A DNA stretch of 29,902 bases from Solirubrobacterales bacterium (lineage in GTDB: Bacteria; Actinomycetota; Thermoleophilia; Solirubrobacterales; 70-9): contig JAUQWL010000237.1 of NCBI GenBank assembly GCA_030835185.1, positions 1 through 29,902 on the forward strand, given 5' to 3'. Under the pieces are notes generated by a model. It was given only the letters and a program-made list of their open reading frames with translations, was not told where the DNA came from and made no database searches. The translations under genes were made by a program, and so were the position numbers. Below are positions 1-7,454 of the stretch, in pieces; within the stretch, counting starts at the first letter, position 1, and the number at the start of each line of letters is the position of its first letter.

Positions 1-23
1 TGTCGGGGCCGGCTCTGCCGGGC

Positions 24-1310
24 TCAGCGCGGCTCTGCCGGGAAGCCCTGACGGTCCAGCCGGCGTGGGATCGGCCTGATCCTGGAACCGCGGCCGGCAA
101 TCGAGACGGTGCTCTCCCACGACGCCGAAAGGGCTTCAGCATTCGCTTTGTCGTTTCTGAGTCCCCACTTCACCGGTTCGACCAGGTGGTCGTCGAGCCG
201 GACCCAGGTGGGCAGGTAGTCAACCCGGGCGACCACGGGTTCGTCCCCGGCGGTGCGGACCCGGAAAAGCGCGATCAGGCCGCTCTGGGTTTCGGCGGGC
301 AGGCCGGCGAGTGCACTCTGATTCGAAAGCAGGTTGCCCGCGCTGAAGACGACAAACTTGCCGTTCATCCGGCGGATCGGCTGCACGACGTGGGGTCCCT
401 GGCCGCTTACTGCCGCCACCTCGGGGATCGCGGTGACGGCTCTGGCCAGTGCCATCTGGGAATCGTTGGGCGTGGTCGAGTTCTCGTCGCCCCACTGGAT
501 GATCACAAGGACCAGATCGGCACCGGCTTCGACAGCGCGCTTTGCGTCAGCCGCTACACGCTTCGCCTTCCCGGAGGCGGGTTCATCGGCTGGGAGGAGA
601 TTGAGCGACCACGGACCCTCGGGAGGCCCGCCGTTCGTGAAATCGGTGTAGGCGAGCAGCCCCACGGTGAGCGGTCCGGCCTCGACCAGCAGCGGCCTGG
701 CAGCGTTTTTCGCGGAGCTGGCCGAGCCGGTCTGCCGGATCGCGCTCTCTTCGAGTAGCGAGATCGTCTGGTCCACGCCTTCCTGGCCCCGGTCGAGGGT
801 GTGGTTCGAGGCGGTGTCGCAGGTGCGCCAGCCGGCAGCCTTCAGGCCTTTGGCCAGGTCTGCCGGTGTGGCGAAGGACGGATAGCCACTCGGTTCGCCG
901 GTGGTCAGCGGCGTTTCGAGGTGGCAGACGGGCAGATCGACGCCTTCGGTCCACGGCCTGATCGCCTCGAACATCGGCGCGAAGTCGTAGGTGCTCCCGC
1001 CGCCGTTGTCGAGAGCGTTGTACCAGACGGGCGAATGGATGAGGATGTCCCCGCTGGTCGCGATCGTCACCGGCGCGGACTCTCCGGTCGGGGTTGCGTC
1101 CCGGCTGTCCGCGGAAACGGTGTCGCCCCGGGACTCGCCTACCGCGACAGTCGGCCCTCGACCGGAGTGTCGGCCGAAGGCGAAGAAGCTGCCGAGGATT
1201 ATCGCTGCCACCAACAGCACTGCGAGTCCGCCGATCAGCCGGCGTCGTCGGCGCCGGCGCTCGTAGCGCTGAACCCGCCGGCGAAGTTGTTGTGTCGAGA
1301 GCCGTTCCAC
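24..1310 (-). CDS. CapA-family (PGA_cap) membrane-anchored metallophosphatase-like protein
   Basis: A 428-residue protein starting at GTG 1310. Residues 1-24 are extremely Arg-rich, followed by one hydrophobic helix (about 25-46), so it is probably anchored with its catalytic part outside the cell. A Ser/Thr/Gly-rich linker leads to the PGA_cap domain from about residue 81. Landmarks of the family are visible: GD at 87-88, HLET at 130-133, SNHTLDRG at 168-175, QWGDE at 272-276, and GQGPHVVQP at 303-311 followed by FSAGNLL. This fold is calcineurin-like and is found in the poly-gamma-glutamate capsule protein CapA, but no capBC genes lie nearby, so a capsule role should not be assumed. Position 304 is Gln where many family members have His. 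It is divergent from folP. Substrate unknown; family assignment is firm. Confidence 0.85.
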   Translation of the reverse strand: MERLSTQQLRRRVQRYERRRRRRRLIGGLAVLLVAAIILGSFFAFGRHSGRGPTVAVGESRGDTVSADSRDATPTGESAPVTIATSGDILIHSPVWYNALDNGGGSTYDFAPMFEAIRPWTEGVDLPVCHLETPLTTGEPSGYPSFATPADLAKGLKAAGWRTCDTASNHTLDRGQEGVDQTISLLEESAIRQTGSASSAKNAARPLLVEAGPLTVGLLAYTDFTNGGPPEGPWSLNLLPADEPASGKAKRVAADAKRAVEAGADLVLVIIQWGDENSTTPNDSQMALARAVTAIPEVAAVSGQGPHVVQPIRRMNGKFVVFSAGNLLSNQSALAGLPAETQSGLIALFRVRTAGDEPVVARVDYLPTWVRLDDHLVEPVKWGLRNDKANAEALSASWESTVSIAGRGSRIRPIPRRLDRQGFPAEPR

Positions 1311-1444
1311 CCTGCTTCCGTTTCAGGCGCGAACAATGATCGCATCCCGATCTGGGTCAGGCGGGCCGGTTCAGCGCAAAGGACCGATAATGCCCGGGTG
1401 AACAGAAGCAGCAGCAGGCCGGGAACCGCCGCGACGGGACCACG

Positions 1445-2227
1445 ATGAAAGTCATGGGAATCGTCAACGTGACCCCTGACTCCTTCTCCGACGGAGGCCT
1501 CTACTTCGATGCCGACCGGGCAATCGAGCACGGCCGTGCGCTTGCCGCAGCCGGGGCCGACCTGCTCGACATCGGTGGAGAATCGACCCGGCCCGGAGCC
1601 GAGCCGGTCGACGCCGGTGAAGAGCTGAATCGGGTGATTCCGGTGATCGAAGGACTGGCCGGAGTTGCTCCGATCTCGATCGACACCGGTAAAGCTGAAG
1701 TGGCTGCGGCGGCGATCTGCGCCGGAGCTTCGATGGTCAACGACGTGACCGCTCTGAACGGTGATCCGGAGATGGCCTCGGTCTGCGCGGAAAACGGGGT
1801 CGAGGTGGTCCTGATGCACATGCTGGGCGAGCCGCGAACGATGCAGGACGATCCCCGGTACGACGACGTGGTCGCCGAGGTCGGCGACTTCCTGCTGGCC
1901 CGGGTGGAGGCCGCTGCGTCTGCAGGGATCTCCCGCGAGCGGATCTGGATCGACCCGGGGATCGGCTTCGGCAAGACGGTCGAGCACAACCTCGAACTCC
2001 TTCGTGGCACGGGCCGGTTCGTCGCCACCGGCCTGCCGGTGCTCGTCGGCCCTTCGCGAAAGGCCTTCATCGGCCGGGTCGACGGCTCGGTCGAGGCCGA
2101 CCGGGTCGGTGGCACGATCGCCGCCTGCCTGGCGGTCGCCGACCGCGGTGCGGCGATGGTCCGGGTTCACGACGTGGCTCCGGTCGTTCAGGCGATCAGG
2201 GTCCGGGACCGGATTGCCCGGGCCTGA
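1445..2227 (+). CDS. folP: Dihydropteroate synthase
   Basis: A 260-residue TIM-barrel enzyme that joins p-aminobenzoate to dihydropterin pyrophosphate, giving dihydropteroate for folate synthesis in the cytoplasm. Both family signatures are intact: MGIVNVTPDSFSDGG at residues 4-18 and DIGGESTRPGA at 42-52. The loop WIDPGIGFGKT (168-178) and the VGPSRKAFIG segment (201-210) with its conserved lysine are also present, so it looks active. The ATG at 1445 is chosen because the first signature begins four residues later and because the upstream frame gives no better site; the ribosome site is weak. It heads a folate block with folB and folK. A GATAAT hexamer at 1386-1391 could be its -10 element, but no matching -35 is visible. 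Length is normal for the family. Confidence 0.97.
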   Translation: MKVMGIVNVTPDSFSDGGLYFDADRAIEHGRALAAAGADLLDIGGESTRPGAEPVDAGEELNRVIPVIEGLAGVAPISIDTGKAEVAAAAICAGASMVNDVTALNGDPEMASVCAENGVEVVLMHMLGEPRTMQDDPRYDDVVAEVGDFLLARVEAAASAGISRERIWIDPGIGFGKTVEHNLELLRGTGRFVATGLPVLVGPSRKAFIGRVDGSVEADRVGGTIAACLAVADRGAAMVRVHDVAPVVQAIRVRDRIARA

Positions 2228-2330
2228 CCGGTCCCCGCCCGCCGCGGCCCGGAGGGCTCTCTCCGTCCTGCCGGGACGCGAGCCCGTCGGCCGGCGATGT
2301 ACGGGAGGGCTTGGCGGTAGGTTTTCCCGG

Positions 2331-2723
2331 ATGAGCGAAATACCGGAAACCGGCAGCGTACGGATCCGCCTCTCGGGCGTCTCCGTCCATACCAACCACG
2401 GCGTGGGTGAAGCCGAGCGGGAGGTCGGCCAGCGCATGATCTTCGATCTCGAGCTCCGGCTGACCGACTGTGCGGCCACTGCAACCGACGAACTCGAAGG
2501 TACGGTCGATTACGGCGCCGTCACGGGCCTTCTCACCACCGCGGCCACTTCGACCGGCTATTTCACGCTGGAAAGGCTGGTCACGGTGGTTGCGGAGCGG
2601 CTGCTCGAAGCCTTTCCGTCGATCGACAGCGCCACCGTGCGGGCCACCAAACCCGAACCTCCGATCCCGGTGGTGATGGACGGCGCCTCGGTCGAACTGA
2701 CCCTGTGCCGGAGCGGGTCCTGA
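2331..2723 (+). CDS. folB: Dihydroneopterin aldolase
   Basis: A 130-residue protein that cleaves 7,8-dihydroneopterin to hydroxymethyl-dihydropterin and glycolaldehyde, the folate step before FolK. The family pattern is clear: RIRLSGVSVHTNHGV at 11-25, EREVGQ at 29-34, TVDYGAV at 58-64, the active-site region YFTLERL at 77-83, and RATKPEPPIP at 104-113 containing the conserved lysine K107. The reading frame stays open upstream into the folP region, but the homologous part begins near residue 10 of the ATG 2331 product, so that start is chosen; GGTAGG about 10 bases upstream may be its ribosome site. It lies 103 bases after folP, and its 3' end overlaps the longest form of folK, indicating coupled translation. 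Confidence 0.93.
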   Translation: MSEIPETGSVRIRLSGVSVHTNHGVGEAEREVGQRMIFDLELRLTDCAATATDELEGTVDYGAVTGLLTTAATSTGYFTLERLVTVVAERLLEAFPSIDSATVRATKPEPPIPVVMDGASVELTLCRSGS

Positions 2724-3316
2724 GTTCCGGGGGGAGGCCCGCCGGCGGGCCGTCCGGTCCATCGGTCGCCGGACCGGGAGTGCGCAGCGACTTGCCGGCC
2801 GGCGCCGTCAGGCCGCGGGAGCGCCCGGCCTGGCTGGGACTCGGTTCCAACGTCGGCCGGCCTCTGGCGAACCTGCGTGAGGCGATCGACCGCCTCGGGG
2901 CCAGGGGCCTGGCTGTCGAGGCTGAATCGTCCGCCTGGCGGACCCAGCCGGTCGGTGAGATCCCCGACCAGCCCGACTTCTTCAACGCTGCCGTCAGGGT
3001 ACGCACGGATCTGGGTCCCGAGGAGCTGCTCGACCTCCTCAAGCAGGTGGAGCGTGAGCAGGGACGCGAGTCGGGTCGTCCGCGCCACTGGCCCCGGCTG
3101 ATCGACATCGACCTGCTGTTGCTCGGACGGCTCGAGTACAGCTCCGACCGGCTCACACTCCCACACCGTGAGGTTACGGCCCGACGCTTCGTACTCGTCC
3201 CGCTGCTCGAGATCGATCCCGGGCTGACCCTTCCAGACGGCCGGGTGCTCCGGGAAAGCCTCGACGCCCTGGCCGATGACCCGGATCAGGCGGTCAGCCC
3301 GGCCGGTCCTCTCTGA
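2705..3316 (+). CDS. folK: 6-hydroxymethyl-7,8-dihydropterin pyrophosphokinase
   Basis: Transfers pyrophosphate from ATP to hydroxymethyl-dihydropterin, making the substrate of FolP. In the 203-residue form, the fold begins at WLGLGSNVG (43-51); the hallmark RHWPRLIDIDLLLLG (127-141) holds the paired aspartates that bind magnesium; LPHREVTARRFVLVPLLEI (152-170) completes the family pattern. The start is uncertain: GTG 2705 overlaps folB by 19 bases, while in-frame GTG 2780 would give a 178-residue protein closer to the usual length of about 160. The first 40 residues are Gly/Pro/Arg-rich and unlike the family, which favours the shorter form or a disordered tail. Its last 23 bases overlap the tail of the convergent GST-like gene. 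Function is certain; start is not. Confidence 0.93.
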   Translation: MPERVLSSGGRPAGGPSGPSVAGPGVRSDLPAGAVRPRERPAWLGLGSNVGRPLANLREAIDRLGARGLAVEAESSAWRTQPVGEIPDQPDFFNAAVRVRTDLGPEELLDLLKQVEREQGRESGRPRHWPRLIDIDLLLLGRLEYSSDRLTLPHREVTARRFVLVPLLEIDPGLTLPDGRVLRESLDALADDPDQAVSPAGPL

Positions 3317-4049
3317 GTGGCTCAAGCCACTCCTGAGGCAGGCCGGGCGGCAGATGGCCGTCGTAGCCGGGGATCAGGCGCATCGCCAGGTCCCCGGCCG
3401 GCCTGGGCGCAATGGCCGGGCGCAGATCCTCGACGGTCATCGCAAGCCTGACCGAGGCGGCAATCTGGAAGTCGGCCGCATTCGGCTCTTCGTTGCCGAT
3501 CACGCCGTCGGAGATGTAGTCGTCGATCCGGTCGAGATGTGAGGCCAGGGTGGCCACTGCCGCCTTGACGTTCTCGTCGCTGGCCTTGTTGAAATGGACC
3601 GATGCGGCAACGACCGGGGCAGCGGTGCGGACTGCCAGACCGGTGGGTATCGGCAGCTTCGCGTTCTCGGCGTAGCTGTACATCGCGTCGCGGTTCCGCT
3701 TCAGCAGCCACCAGAGGATCTGGCGGACCGGGTGCTGGAGTTCTCTCTCGCCGAATTGCTCGGCTTCCAGCACCCGCTCCCGTTCCGGGAGACCGGTCGG
3801 GAGCAGGGCCGGTTCCGGGACCAGGCCGTCGAGGGCACGGGCGATTTCGACCGACCCCTGGAGTTTCTGCCCGGCGAACCGGAGGGCGGGAACGGTCGTC
3901 CCCGAAAAGCCGATCGCCCGGAGTACGGCCTTCGAGATGACCGGCATAAGGTCGACGCGCTCGTATTCGATGCCCTTGTAATCGAGCATGAGAGCGGTGG
4001 CGATGCCGGGATGAGAGCCCGGAAGTGTGTAAAGCGTGGCCTTGCTCAT
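3294..4049 (-). CDS. Glutathione S-transferase-like protein
   Basis: A 251-residue protein with an N-terminal thioredoxin-like half beginning SKATLYTLPGSHPG, followed by TVPALRF (the cis-Pro region typical of GST folds) and GSVEIARAL, where GSTs hold the gamma-glutamyl part of glutathione. The remainder is a helical C-terminal half ending EPNAADFQIAASVRLAM, matching the conserved N-capping region of GST C-terminal domains. The frame is open 18 residues further upstream, but ATG 4049 is chosen because the thioredoxin fold starts right there. Many actinobacteria make mycothiol or other thiols instead of glutathione, so the true thiol substrate is open. It stands alone on the minus strand, divergent from coaX, and overlaps the 3' end of folK by 23 bases. 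Confidence 0.82.
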   Translation of the reverse strand: MSKATLYTLPGSHPGIATALMLDYKGIEYERVDLMPVISKAVLRAIGFSGTTVPALRFAGQKLQGSVEIARALDGLVPEPALLPTGLPERERVLEAEQFGERELQHPVRQILWWLLKRNRDAMYSYAENAKLPIPTGLAVRTAAPVVAASVHFNKASDENVKAAVATLASHLDRIDDYISDGVIGNEEPNAADFQIAASVRLAMTVEDLRPAIAPRPAGDLAMRLIPGYDGHLPPGLPQEWLEPLREDRPG

Positions 4050-4129
4050 GGGGCTGAGTGTACGGAGCCGGGCGCTGTTGCGCGAGAGGGCGGACCCGGT
4101 CATTTTTCAGTCCTGCCACACTGCAGGCG

Positions 4130-4897
4130 ATGCTTCTGGCGATTGATGTGGGCAACACCCAGACACACGTCGGTGCGTTCAACGGTGAGAGCCTCGAATA
4201 CCACTGGCGTTTTCAGACCCGGGCCGGTGCGACCGGAGACGAACTCGCCGAACGCCTTTCCGGCCTGCTCAAGCTTCGCCGGATCGATTTCCCCGATCTG
4301 GACGGCATCGTCGTCTCCTCCGTGGTTCCACCGCTGGGGGTCGAATATGAGCGACTCGCCGCACAGTACCTCGATGTGGGTTGCCTGATGGTCGGACCGG
4401 GTATCAAGACCGGGATGGCCATAGAGATCGACAGTCCGGCCGAGGTCGGGGCGGACCGGCTCGTCAACGCGATCGCCGCCTATGAAGAAGTGGGCGACGT
4501 CTGTGTCGGCGTTGACTTCGGCACCGGCATCAACTTCGACGCCGTCTCGGCCGAGGGCGCCTATCTCGGCGGTGTGATCGCACCCGGCGTCGAGATCTCG
4601 CTGACCGCGCTGACCGAGCGTGCCGCGAGGATCTCGCGGATCGACCTGTTCGAGCCGAAGTCGGCGATCGGCACGAGCTCCCGGGCCGCGATTCAGGCCG
4701 GCGTGCTCTACGGCTTTGCCGGCCTCGTCGACGGCATCGGCCGGCGGATCAACGCCGAACTCGGCGGCAACGCCAGGTTCATCGCCACCGGTGGCCTGGC
4801 CTCGACCATCGTTCCGCTCACCGAGACGATCACCGAGATCGACGACCTGCTCACCCTCAAGGGGCTGCGCATAATCGATGAGAGAAACCGTGCCTGA
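4130..4897 (+). CDS. coaX: Type III pantothenate kinase
   Basis: A 255-residue ASKHA-fold kinase that phosphorylates pantothenate, the first step of coenzyme A synthesis. Visible landmarks: LLAIDVGNTQTHVG (2-14) with D6 of the phosphate-1 motif; GPGIKTGM (89-96); GADRLVNAIAAYE (107-119) with D109 as the expected catalytic base; VDFGTGINFD (128-137), the second phosphate motif, in which the usual Thr/Ser pair is Gly-Ile; GGVIAPGVE (147-155); and IATGGLAST near the end. The frame is open 24 residues upstream, but ATG 4130 puts the first motif at the N-terminus as in the family. The end overlaps dusB by 20 bases, so the two are probably co-translated. Type III kinases are not inhibited by CoA, so control likely lies elsewhere. 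Confidence 0.94.
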   Translation: MLLAIDVGNTQTHVGAFNGESLEYHWRFQTRAGATGDELAERLSGLLKLRRIDFPDLDGIVVSSVVPPLGVEYERLAAQYLDVGCLMVGPGIKTGMAIEIDSPAEVGADRLVNAIAAYEEVGDVCVGVDFGTGINFDAVSAEGAYLGGVIAPGVEISLTALTERAARISRIDLFEPKSAIGTSSRAAIQAGVLYGFAGLVDGIGRRINAELGGNARFIATGGLASTIVPLTETITEIDDLLTLKGLRIIDERNRA

Positions 4898-5933
4898 GAG
4901 GCCTGGAAGCCGGCAGCCTCCCGGGACCGGACCGCCGGACCGCGGCCGGCCGTCGCTGGCCGATCCGTTCCGGATAGCCGATGTGGAGATCCCCAACCGG
5001 GTCCTGCTCGCCCCTCTGGCCGGGATCGGAAACTGGTTCGTGCGGCTCCAGGCGAAACGTTTCGGTGCCGGCATGGCTGTCTCGGAGATGGTTTCCAGTT
5101 TCGGCCTCCACTACGGCAACGAGCGCACGACGACCGAACTGATGCGGATCCACCCCGACGAGCATCCGGTCGCGATCCAGCTCTTCGGCCAGGACCCCGA
5201 TGTCATGCGCTCGGCAGCCGAGGTGGCTGCCCGCTCCGGCCCGGACCTGATCGACCTCAACATGGGTTGTCCGGTACCCAAGGTCAGGAAGACCGGCGCG
5301 GGAGCCGAGCTCCTGAGCGATCCTGAATTGGCACTCGACCTCGCACGTGCCGCGGCCGAGGGCAGCGGCCTGCCGGTCACGGTGAAGATCCGTTCCGGGC
5401 TGATGCCGGGAGACCGCTCCGGTTTCGACCTGGCGGTGAGGCTGGTCGAAGAGGCCGGCGTCGCCGCAATCGGATTTCATCCGCGGGTCGCGAAGCAGGG
5501 TCACAAGGGCTTTCCGGACTACGCCATGGCCCGCGAGCTGAACGAGGTCATCGACGTCCCGATGATCATCTCCGGCGGCCTCAGTACCGCCGAGGCGTCC
5601 CGCCGGGCCTACGAAGAGTCCGGTGCCGACGCCGTGATGATCGCCCGCGGCTCGCTCGGATACCCGTGGGTCTTCGCCGAACTGACCGGACAGCAGGCCG
5701 AACCACCGGATCGGCGCGAGATCATGGACGAGCTGCTCTGGGTGATGGACCGGGCCGAGGAGCACATCGGACCCGATCGGGCCGGGCGCTATCTGCGCAA
5801 GTTCTACCCGTGGTACCTCGATCGCATCGACGTGCCGAAGCTCGTCCGCAACGAGCTCTGCCAGACCGCCGGTATCGACCGCGCGAGGGAGATCGTCGCC
5901 GGCATACGCGACGGCGAACCGGTGCTCGCATGA
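4878..5933 (+). CDS. dusB: tRNA-dihydrouridine synthase, DusB-like
   Basis: A 351-residue flavin (FMN) TIM-barrel enzyme that reduces specific uridines of tRNA to dihydrouridine. The family pattern is present in order: NRVLLAPLAGIGN (40-52), AIQLFGQDP (99-107), LNMGCPVPKVRKTGAGAELL (127-146) with the catalytic Cys131, VTVKIRSG (167-174) with K170, GFHPRVAKQGHKG (199-211) and ARGSLGYPWVF (256-266), then the helical C-terminal domain. The His-x-Arg core of the flavin/tRNA loop is kept, but the usual HGRTR wording is replaced by HPRVA. The ATG 4878 start lies inside coaX; the first 25 residues are Pro/Gly-rich and unlike the family, so in-frame GTG 4890 is also possible. Its stop overlaps the start of the next gene (ATGA). 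Confidence 0.93.
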   Translation: MRETVPERPGSRQPPGTGPPDRGRPSLADPFRIADVEIPNRVLLAPLAGIGNWFVRLQAKRFGAGMAVSEMVSSFGLHYGNERTTTELMRIHPDEHPVAIQLFGQDPDVMRSAAEVAARSGPDLIDLNMGCPVPKVRKTGAGAELLSDPELALDLARAAAEGSGLPVTVKIRSGLMPGDRSGFDLAVRLVEEAGVAAIGFHPRVAKQGHKGFPDYAMARELNEVIDVPMIISGGLSTAEASRRAYEESGADAVMIARGSLGYPWVFAELTGQQAEPPDRREIMDELLWVMDRAEEHIGPDRAGRYLRKFYPWYLDRIDVPKLVRNELCQTAGIDRAREIVAGIRDGEPVLA

Positions 5934-6826
5934 GCGCGCCGGTTCTCGGGGACCGGATCGAGGGCTGGCGTTCAAAGGGCCTTCGGGAGGAGTTTCGTGG
6001 CCACAGCATCCACGCCTGTTTTCAGGACGGAGAGGGTCCCCTGCTGGTTCTGCTGCACGGGTTTCCGACGAGTTCCTACGACTGGCGTGAGACGATCAGG
6101 CTGATGCCGGACCAGAAGATGCTCGCCTTCGACTTCCTCGGCTTCGGTCTCTCCGACAAGCCCCGCGATCACAATTACACGCTTTCCTGGCAGGCCGATT
6201 TGACCGAGGAACTCGCCGCCAGGTACGGCGGCGGCGAACCGGTCTACGTCTGCGCCCACGACCTCGGATCGTCGGTCGCGACCGAGCTCCTCGCTCGCGA
6301 TCTCGCCGGTGAACTCAGCTTCGAGCTCTGCGGCATGATGATCTTCAACGGCGCGATCCTGGTCGAGAAATCCAACCCGACTCTCGCGCAGAAGCTGCTT
6401 CAGGGGCCGTTTGGCCCGCTGGCGGCACGCTTTGCGAACGAGACCTTCTTCCGCCGTCAGTTCGCCTCGATCTTTTCGGAGGCGCATCCGGCCAGCGACG
6501 AGGACGTGGCCGACAACTGGGCGCTGATGTGCTTCAACGACGGCAACCGCCTCGGTCACAAGCTGGTTTCCTACATGGAGGAGAGGGCCATCTACGCCGA
6601 TCGCTGGCACGGCGCCATCGAGCACTGGCAGGGCGATCTCAAGCTCGCCTGGGGTCTGGAAGATCCGGTCGTCGTACCGGAAGTCCTGGACGGGCTGCTC
6701 GAGCTCCGGCCGGATCTGACCGCGGTCCGGTTCGAGGATCTCGGCCACTATCCGCAGCTCGAGGACCCTGAAGAGTTCGTCGGCGTGCTGGAGGGGTTCG
6801 TCTCCGGCAGCCGATCATCGGTATAA
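5930..6826 (+). CDS. Alpha/beta hydrolase, MEST/haloalkane dehalogenase-like
   Basis: A 298-residue alpha/beta hydrolase with an Asp nucleophile. The oxyanion loop is LLHGFPTSSYDW (41-52), the nucleophile elbow AHDLGSSVATELL (109-121) gives D111, the acid is likely D245 in WGLEDPV (241-247), and the base is H273 in LGHYPQLEDP (271-280). A cap domain lies between about 140 and 230. Asp at the elbow places it with haloalkane dehalogenases and epoxide hydrolases, but residue 112 is Leu where classical dehalogenases carry the halide-binding Trp. From memory, the HGFPTSSYDW, DFLGFGLSDKP, QKLLQGPFGPL and GHYPQLEDP segments resemble vertebrate MEST. The start is ATG 5930, in ATGA overlap with dusB. 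Substrate is unknown. Confidence 0.85.
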   Translation: MSAPVLGDRIEGWRSKGLREEFRGHSIHACFQDGEGPLLVLLHGFPTSSYDWRETIRLMPDQKMLAFDFLGFGLSDKPRDHNYTLSWQADLTEELAARYGGGEPVYVCAHDLGSSVATELLARDLAGELSFELCGMMIFNGAILVEKSNPTLAQKLLQGPFGPLAARFANETFFRRQFASIFSEAHPASDEDVADNWALMCFNDGNRLGHKLVSYMEERAIYADRWHGAIEHWQGDLKLAWGLEDPVVVPEVLDGLLELRPDLTAVRFEDLGHYPQLEDPEEFVGVLEGFVSGSRSSV

Positions 6827-6827
6827 T
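6822..6827 (+). promoter_or_regulatory. Candidate -10 element for greA
   Basis: A perfect TATAAT straddles the stop codon of the preceding hydrolase gene. A clear -35 is missing; TTCGTC at 6797-6802 is the closest and its 19-base spacing is long. Transcription would begin near 6834 and give greA a leader of about 120 bases, covering the hairpins at 6841-6875 and 6887-6912. The hexamer is exact, but its use is an inference. Confidence 0.4.
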
Positions 6828-6840
6828 CGCCAGTTCTACT

Positions 6841-6912
6841 GCCCTGTCGGAGTTCTCCGGAACACCGCTCAGGGCGTTATTTGTGGGGCCGGGAGCCGAA
6901 TCGAACCCGGCC
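6841..6912 (+). other. Two hairpins in the greA leader
   Basis: First hairpin: GCCCTG (6841-6846) pairs with CAGGGC (6870-6875), enclosing CGGAG-TT-CTCCG (6848-6859); it is followed by GTTATTTG and could end the upstream dusB-hydrolase transcript. Second hairpin: GGCCGGG (6887-6893) pairs exactly with CCCGGCC (6906-6912) around a 12-base loop. If greA is transcribed from the TATAAT at 6822, both lie in its 5' leader. A third small inverted repeat, CTTGA-TG-TCAAG (6928-6939), abuts the ribosome site. Confidence 0.45.
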
Positions 6913-6953
6913 TGACGGACGCAATCCCTTGATGTCAAGAGAGGTCAATACCA

Positions 6954-7433
6954 GTGAGTCGCCAATCTGAAATCACCCCCGAAGGTCTTAAACAGCTCGA
7001 AGAAGAGATCGAGCACCTGTCGACCGTCCGCCGGCGGGAAGTATCCGAACGGATTCGCGAAGCCCGCGACTTCGGCGACATTTCCGAGAATGCCGAGTAC
7101 GACGACGCCAAGAACGAGCAGGCCCAGCTCGAGCATCAGATTGCGCAGCTCGAAGAGCGCCTCCGCCGCTCGACCGTCGTCGAAGACGCCGCCACGGACA
7201 CCGGTGCGGTCGCCTTCGGCTCGATCGTCCACATCAAGGACCAGGAGTCCGGGACTTCGCGCAAGTTCCAGATCGTCGGTTCGACCGAAGCCGATCTGGC
7301 CGGTGGCAAGCTTTCGAGCGAGTCCCCGATCGGCTCGTCACTCATCGGTGGAAAGGTCAACGACATCGTCGAGATCCCGGCTCCGCGCGGGCCGAAGAAA
7401 CAGTTCAAGATCACCAAGATCGAAGCGGCCTGA
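6954..7433 (+). CDS. greA: Transcription elongation factor GreA
   Basis: A 159-residue protein that enters the secondary channel of RNA polymerase and stimulates cleavage of backtracked RNA, restarting stalled complexes. The N-terminal coiled coil (about 8-75) carries the tip motif GDISENAEYDDAK (41-53), whose D42 and E45 are the acidic pair that helps bind the catalytic magnesium. The C-terminal FKBP-like half contains GSIVHIKD and the ending VEIPAPRGPKKQFKITKIE; in the usual GreA the C-domain hydrophobic pocket is in this region. The GTG start at 6954 is supported by AGAGG at 6940-6944 nine bases upstream. lysS follows after 21 bases, an arrangement seen in other bacteria, so the two are likely one operon. 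Length is typical. Confidence 0.95.
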   Translation: MSRQSEITPEGLKQLEEEIEHLSTVRRREVSERIREARDFGDISENAEYDDAKNEQAQLEHQIAQLEERLRRSTVVEDAATDTGAVAFGSIVHIKDQESGTSRKFQIVGSTEADLAGGKLSSESPIGSSLIGGKVNDIVEIPAPRGPKKQFKITKIEAA

Positions 7434-7454
7434 GCACAGGATCGACCGTCTGCG

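Noticed and set aside
1..50. Imperfect 20-bp direct repeat at the left edge (GGCTCTGCCGGG at 11-22 and 31-42)
   Set aside because: Only 12 of 20 bases at the start of each unit match as a block; it lies at the 3' end of the CapA-like gene and may be cut by the window edge, so no meaning can be assigned.
1235..2479. A 414-codon minus-strand frame across folP and folB
   Set aside because: It runs antisense to two clear folate genes and shows only Arg/Asp/Gly-rich shadow sequence.
6885..6915. Minus-strand sequence resembling a tRNA T-arm (GGTTCGATTC) ending in CCCCA
   Set aside because: No acceptor, D-arm or anticodon arm can be drawn; the sequence is better explained as the GGCCGGG/CCCGGCC hairpin of the greA leader.
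6932..6970. A 12-codon ATG frame overlapping the greA start
   Set aside because: It has no ribosome site of its own and cannot be told from chance.
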